Both the position numbers and the translations under genes were made by a program. A DNA stretch of 64,000 bases from Paenibacillus peoriae (GTDB lineage Bacteria > Bacillota > Bacilli > Paenibacillales > Paenibacillaceae): positions 5,055,001-5,119,000 of the forward strand of contig NZ_CP092831.1 in NCBI RefSeq assembly GCF_022531965.1. Direction: 5' to 3'. Positions 60,002-64,000 of this stretch are shown piece after piece. Numbering within the stretch: the stretch's first letter is position 1; every line of letters starts with the position of its first letter. The notes beneath the pieces were generated by a model that had not been told where the DNA came from, did no database searches, and saw only the letters and a list, made by a program, of their open reading frames with translations.

Positions 60002-61066
60002 TTAAAGGGTTGTGCCTAATTTTTGCCGGATCAGCTTCGCCCGGTACATATCGCGCTCTTCGGTATTCATTTTATCCCCAAAGCTTTTTTGCAGGAACCC
60101 GGGTTGTGTCATCACATTCAGCTCATTCATCGCTGCGGTGGAAGGACGCTCCAAAATTCCCAAATCTACGCCAAGACGTACATCAGACAGCCGCTGTGCA
60201 GCCTCCTTGGAATCCAATACTGCTGCATACGACAAAATACCGAATGAACGCATCACCCGATCTGTAATTCGCAGCATAGATTCATTCATTAGCCTTTCTC
60301 TGGCAGAACGCTCGTGCTCAATAATTTGTAGCACCACGCCATGTAGATTCTCAATAATCTCCGCTTCGGTTTGTCCCAGTGTAATCTGATTAGACACCTG
60401 AAACAAATTTCCGACCGCTTCGCTGCCTTCACCGTAAATGCCGCGAACTGTAAGACCTACCTGTGAAACAGCAGACAATATACGATTGATTTGATGAGTC
60501 ATGACTAATGCGGGCAAATGCATCATCACCGAAGCTCTCATACCTGTGCCGACATTCGTTGGACAACTGGTTAGAAAACCTCTCCGATCATCAAATGCAT
60601 AATCAACATGCGCTTCAAATGCATCATCAATAACCATAGCGCGTTCCCAAGCTTCTCTAACCTGACATCCCGGATATAAGCACTGGATACGCAGATGATC
60701 CTCTTCGTTTATCATAACACTAACCGATTCATCATCGCTAATTAAGACAGCACCGTTACGAGATTCGTTCGCCAAATTAGGACTAATCAAATGCTTCTCA
60801 ACCAGCACCTGCTTGTCGATCTCATCCAACTCGGATATTTTCAACGTATGAAAAGTACCAAAACCGCCTAAATCATCATACTGAAGGATATCCGTCAAGC
60901 GCTGAAGTGCTTCTGCCGACTGCTGATTGGTAGCAAGCATGGGAAAAGGCAGATGCTGCAAGTTACGCGCAATTCTTACCCGGCTGCTAATGACAATCTC
61001 CGAATCCGCAGCATCACCACGCATCCAGTCACTTAGCGGCTTCTCCGTAAACCGAATATTGGGCAT
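60002..61066 (-). CDS. mcsB: Protein arginine kinase McsB
   Basis: Phosphorylates arginines, marking proteins for ClpCP and inactivating CtsR. The ATP:guanido phosphotransferase domain shows SSRVRIARNLQHLPFPMLA, RNGAVLISDDESVSVMINEE, GFLTSCPTNVGTGMRASVMM (the catalytic Cys-containing loop) and EIIENLHGVVLQIIEHERSA. Length is 354 aa. ATG 61066 follows AGGAGGGATGCGTA. It is between mcsA and clpC. Confidence 0.97.
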   Translation of the reverse strand: MPNIRFTEKPLSDWMRGDAADSEIVISSRVRIARNLQHLPFPMLATNQQSAEALQRLTDILQYDDLGGFGTFHTLKISELDEIDKQVLVEKHLISPNLANESRNGAVLISDDESVSVMINEEDHLRIQCLYPGCQVREAWERAMVIDDAFEAHVDYAFDDRRGFLTSCPTNVGTGMRASVMMHLPALVMTHQINRILSAVSQVGLTVRGIYGEGSEAVGNLFQVSNQITLGQTEAEIIENLHGVVLQIIEHERSARERLMNESMLRITDRVMRSFGILSYAAVLDSKEAAQRLSDVRLGVDLGILERPSTAAMNELNVMTQPGFLQKSFGDKMNTEERDMYRAKLIRQKLGTTL

Positions 61067-61094
61067 TACGCATCCCTCCTACTCTTCACAAACT

Positions 61095-61619
61095 TTACTC
61101 TTCAGTCATTTCTTTTTCAAGCTCTCTGATTTGATCCCTAAGCTCAGCAGCTGATTCAAACTCTTCCTGTACAATGTGCTGTTGCATCTCTTTTTTCAAA
61201 TCGTCAATTTGCCGTTTAACCTTCAGTCGGCCACCAGTGCGAACCGGAACTTTACCAACATGATTCGTACTGCCATGCACACGCTTGAACAGAGGGTCCA
61301 GACGATTATCAAAATATTGATAGCACGACGGGCATCCGAAACGTCCCAGCTTACTAAACTGTGCATAGGTCATGCCACAATCCTTGCATTGCAGGTTCTG
61401 CGGACCACTGTGGCCTGGAGACTGGCTCTTTGTACTGGAGTCAAAATCCAACATCCCCGACAGCAAGCTATGAATTGAAAAGCCGTTAGGTGTTCCAGGG
61501 ATCATCTCCCCTTTTTCCTTCGCACACGTCTCACAAATATGAAACTCTGTCTTTTCGCCATTCACAATTTTGGTGAAATGCAAAGTTGCCGGCCGCATAT
61601 TACATTCTTGGCACAGCAT
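61095..61619 (-). CDS. mcsA: McsA, activator of the McsB arginine kinase
   Basis: Zinc protein with four CxxC motifs (MLCQECNM, FHICETCAKE, LQCKDCGMT, FGCPSCYQYF) and a C-terminal UVR motif (LKKEMQQHIVQEEFESAAEL). Start ATG 61619 gives 174 aa with AAGGAGGTGCTTTT upstream. It is between ctsR and mcsB. McsA activates McsB and helps regulate CtsR. Confidence 0.95.
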   Translation of the reverse strand: MLCQECNMRPATLHFTKIVNGEKTEFHICETCAKEKGEMIPGTPNGFSIHSLLSGMLDFDSSTKSQSPGHSGPQNLQCKDCGMTYAQFSKLGRFGCPSCYQYFDNRLDPLFKRVHGSTNHVGKVPVRTGGRLKVKRQIDDLKKEMQQHIVQEEFESAAELRDQIRELEKEMTEE

Positions 61620-61688
61620 AAAAGCACCTCCTTCAATGTCAGGATTTAATACCCACCCTACATCCAAACATTAGTCTCTATTCACACA

Positions 61689-62153
61689 CTATTTGGTCGC
61701 CAGCAACGAGATCAGCATAGCCTTAAGCAATCTTGCTCGCAGTTGATCACGATAGGGAAGCTTCAGTAATAATGTATCTCTCGATAAAGCAGCCTTCATT
61801 AGATTAGCTTCCCTTTTGCTTAAAAAATGGGCTTCCTCTAACTGATAAATCAGTCCTTCTGCTGCTGATTGGCTAATTTCCTCCCCGATGCTCTGATGAA
61901 GATGTGTATGGATGGCATGCTGTGCGGGTAGCTGAATTCGCTGAATACGAATGTAGCCCCCACCACCGCGTTTACTTTCCACCACATAGCCTTTTTCCAG
62001 CGTAAACCGGGTGCTAATTACATAATTAATTTGCGACGGAACGCAGGAAAAGCGGTCAGCCAGATCATTGCGCTGAATCTCCACCAAACCTTGGGGACTT
62101 TCCAGCAATATACTCTTCAAATATTGTTCAATAATATCGGAAACATTGCGCAT
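61689..62153 (-). CDS. ctsR: Transcriptional repressor CtsR of class III heat-shock genes
   Basis: Winged-helix repressor that is released at high temperature. RNVSDIIEQYLKSILLESPQ, RNDLADRFSCVPSQINYVIS and TLEKGYVVESKRGGGGYIRI contain the DNA-binding helix and the glycine-rich heat-sensing wing loop (RGGGGY). Start ATG 62153 (154 aa), five codons inside a longer frame. It is the first gene of ctsR-mcsA-mcsB-clpC with an autorepressed promoter. Confidence 0.97.
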   Translation of the reverse strand: MRNVSDIIEQYLKSILLESPQGLVEIQRNDLADRFSCVPSQINYVISTRFTLEKGYVVESKRGGGGYIRIQRIQLPAQHAIHTHLHQSIGEEISQSAAEGLIYQLEEAHFLSKREANLMKAALSRDTLLLKLPYRDQLRARLLKAMLISLLATK

Positions 62154-62512
62154 TTCATCATCCTCCACTAACGGAAACGCAAGTATTCAAGTACATTTCA
62201 CGCTCCACAGAGTCCGCCGTATATTGAACTTAACCAAACGGTAAAGTCACGAATCTAAGCTGTATTGAGGCTATTGCCTGTTCTACATCCATTGAAATGT
62301 ACCGTCTTGTCTCTAGTGTGGCCTTTATTTGCGATTAATCATACACTTCTCTTATGTTCATAAGAGTCAGCTCCTAACTATACGCAAATCATTTCAATTC
62401 TCGTTTGCTTCTTTACTATCGAAATTACTTCATACGGCCAATCCATCAGCATAATACTTCTACAGAATCACACTAGGTTTGATTGACTTTGACTTTCTTT
62501 GACTATATTCAC
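62154..62512 (-). other. Long untranslated leader of the ctsR operon with a long-range inverted repeat
   Basis: From the predicted start site to the ctsR start codon there are about 350 bases without a plausible gene. GTACATTTCA (62191-62200) and TGAAATGTAC (62293-62302) are perfect inverted repeats 92 bases apart and could close a large hairpin just upstream of the ctsR ribosome binding site. Nothing else in the leader is recognisable. Confidence 0.5.
62478..62504 (-). promoter_or_regulatory. CtsR operator
   Basis: Minus strand AGTCAAA GAA AGTCAAA followed by GTCAATCAAA (62504-62478). This is the tandem heptad pattern (A/G)GTCAAA-NAN-(A/G)GTCAAA known as the CtsR box. It lies just downstream of the -10 region, where bound CtsR would block the ctsR operon. 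Confidence 0.85.
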
Positions 62513-62540
62513 ATTATAGCACATTATTCATTTTTGCCAA
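62513..62540 (-). promoter_or_regulatory. Promoter of the ctsR operon (sigma-A)
   Basis: Minus strand TTGGCA (62540-62535), 16 bp, TATAAT (62518-62513). The start site would fall at or next to the CtsR operator. Confidence 0.7.
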
Positions 62541-62589
62541 GGGGTCAATACCATTTTTCGCAATCTAATTATGTTTTATACAATACCAT

Positions 62590-62619
62590 AAAAAAACTCT
62601 TCCCATTACAGAAAGAGTT
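62590..62619 (-). terminator. Intrinsic terminator after the Eis-like acetyltransferase gene
   Basis: Minus strand AACTCTTTC, loop, GGAAGAGTT, then TTTTTTATGG. It lies about 70 bases past the stop of the acetyltransferase gene and insulates the ctsR promoter. Confidence 0.75.
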
Positions 62620-62688
62620 GAAAATAATGATAACCACACAAGTTATATTCTCTGAAAGATGAGCTTAAAAGATCTAAATAGGCCTTTA

Positions 62689-63876
62689 TCAGAAAAAATC
62701 CAATAAAAACGTTTGATTTACTGGTATTACGCGTTTAAGGGCAGACACATACTCACTGCTACCTTCAATACGCCCCCATTTACACAGATCATCAACCTGC
62801 TGGTAGCCAAGCATCAGAGTCGTCAGTGACTGAATCCCAAGTTTCAAGTCAACTACTATGGCATTTTTAGATGAAATGCTTTTGTTCACTCTCTCCAGAC
62901 ACCCTTGCCCTTTCGTCGTAATCGTTAATCTCCATACTCCTTCATTCCATGGAGCATACCGATCAGTCAGATTTAAGGTTAAACTTGTTTCCTCTCCAAT
63001 CTGCTCAAAAGGGAATCTTTCTACAAAAGCAGCTGCATCCACAATACGCCCCATAAAATAAGGCACAGTTTCCTGTTGAATTCGAGGATCATCAAGTAAA
63101 AATGGCAAATTGTCATCTGCTGGAACGTAAATAAATTTACCTTGGGTTATCATTGAGTCATGATTTGCAAAATAAGTCCATAAAGCCCGACGAGCCGTCT
63201 CATTTTCATATACCAACTCATCACAATTCAACTGTTTATCTTCAATTTTGTATAGTGCATATCCTTGCGGATCGCCTGTTTCTGAGTAATATACCGCAGT
63301 TCGATAGTTCTCACTTAAAATCCGCTCTTGCCACCATTCCTTATCTCGTACCAGCGTGCCATTATAACGAGATGCATACGCTTGATACACTTGGTCCAGT
63401 TCTGAAATATCCTTGATATCGCGTTTGACTGTACCTTCTGTTTTAAGTTTTGCAGGGAATTTATCAATGGGAATGACGTATTTTTTGTACTCTGTATACG
63501 TTTCCCATCCAAATTTACGGTAGAAGGCAAAGGAGAATGGATGCAAAAAAGAAAGACTTTGTCCCGCAGACTTCATCTCTTCAAGTGCATGCGTCAATAA
63601 ACGTGATACCATGCCTCCGCGACGCTTTTCTGGCCACGTCGCCACACCAGCAATGCCCCCCATATCAAAAACCTGACCATTTATGTATACCTGAAGCGGT
63701 AACAAAGTCAGTTTAGCATTTAAGTCATGTCCGTCGAATATTCCCCATGTTTGTTCTGGTTTGAATTTCTTCTTGGCCTTTTCCAGATCCTCTAGGGACA
63801 TTGTAAACTGAAAAGCATATTGAGATAATTCAATAGCCGCTTCAAATTCCTCACGCTGTAATTGTCTGATCTCCAT
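62689..63876 (-). CDS. GNAT acetyltransferase, Eis-like (enhanced intracellular survival family)
   Basis: 395-aa protein with the three-part Eis layout. It has an N-terminal GNAT domain (EIRQLQREEFEAAIELSQYA; the acetyl-CoA loop in ATWPEKRRGGMVSRLLTHAL; FLHPFSFAFYRKFGWE). A second GNAT-like region follows (residues about 160-285). The C-terminal sterol-carrier-like domain (about 290-395) contains GRIVDAAAFVERFPFE and TLMLGYQQVDDLCKWGRIEG. Eis proteins in mycobacteria acetylate aminoglycosides and other amines; the substrate of this Bacillales member is unknown. Start ATG 63876 is chosen for AGGTGATGAAGAT directly upstream, although the frame opens 22 codons earlier. It is transcribed alone towards the ctsR region. 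Confidence 0.88.
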   Translation of the reverse strand: MEIRQLQREEFEAAIELSQYAFQFTMSLEDLEKAKKKFKPEQTWGIFDGHDLNAKLTLLPLQVYINGQVFDMGGIAGVATWPEKRRGGMVSRLLTHALEEMKSAGQSLSFLHPFSFAFYRKFGWETYTEYKKYVIPIDKFPAKLKTEGTVKRDIKDISELDQVYQAYASRYNGTLVRDKEWWQERILSENYRTAVYYSETGDPQGYALYKIEDKQLNCDELVYENETARRALWTYFANHDSMITQGKFIYVPADDNLPFLLDDPRIQQETVPYFMGRIVDAAAFVERFPFEQIGEETSLTLNLTDRYAPWNEGVWRLTITTKGQGCLERVNKSISSKNAIVVDLKLGIQSLTTLMLGYQQVDDLCKWGRIEGSSEYVSALKRVIPVNQTFLLDFF

Positions 63877-64000
63877 ATCTTCATCACCTCGCTCGTATAC
63901 TTGGACATCCATAAAAAAGATTACACACTTAGAGTGTGGCAAACCCCATTCTCTCTGTCAACCTTAGAAGCAGGTGGCCATCTAAAAATGCATAAAAAAA

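Overview
The window is a chromosomal segment of a spore-forming low-GC Gram-positive bacterium, most likely Paenibacillus (P. polymyxa group). The reasons are the Bacillus-type order of ribosomal and sigH-region genes, the sporulation and germination genes (SpoIIM-family, pdaB, gerD, cwlD, sigH, disA), strong GGAGG ribosome binding sites, and the zinc forms of S14, L33 and L36. Genus and species are inferred from gene content only. Nearly all genes lie on the minus strand, so transcription runs from right to left.

Layout from left to right. 1-0.3 kb: tandem promoters and 5' leader of an rRNA operon that runs off the left edge. 0.3-6.6 kb: a small unknown gene, a SpoIIM-family membrane protein, pdaB, gerD, a 1556-bp IS1182-family element that split the terminator shared by gerD and salA, then salA and cwlD. 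6.6-8.7 kb: a two-gene sulfate assimilation operon (cysH-sat). 8.7-10.25 kb: about 1.5 kb without an intact gene; it holds a decayed malic/malolactic enzyme gene and a cluster of DnaA-box-like sites. 10.3-12.1 kb: rplM-rpsI and truA. 12.2-27.5 kb: the full S10-spc-alpha ribosomal superoperon (rpsJ to rplQ), with secY, adk, a gutted map gene, a KOW protein and infA. 27.6-32.5 kb: the str operon (L7Ae-like, rpsL, rpsG, fusA, tuf). 32.6-44.6 kb: rpoC, rpoB, an rsmC-like methyltransferase, rplL, rplJ with an L10 leader, rplA, rplK, nusG, secE, rpmG. 44.8-55.9 kb: sigH, rae1, rlmB, mrnC, cysS, cysE (with a cysteine T-box), gltX, ispF, ispD, a PIN/TRAM protein, pssA, disA. 55.9-62.6 kb: radA and the CtsR-controlled protein quality control operon ctsR-mcsA-mcsB-clpC. 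62.7-63.9 kb: an Eis-like GNAT acetyltransferase.

Most of the window is core gene-expression machinery: ribosome, RNA polymerase, translation factors, Sec translocon, tRNA charging and proteolysis. Control elements that can be read directly include sigma-A promoters with near-consensus hexamers, a T-box, the L10 leader, the CtsR operator and several intrinsic terminators.

I did not find a previously undescribed multi-gene system. The most unusual items are the map gene with two internal in-frame deletions that remove three metal ligands, the IS transposase split at an A AAA AAG slippery site, the IS insertion that duplicated a bidirectional terminator, the DnaA-box cluster in decayed DNA, and a hairpin that would hide the cwlD ribosome binding site in read-through RNA.
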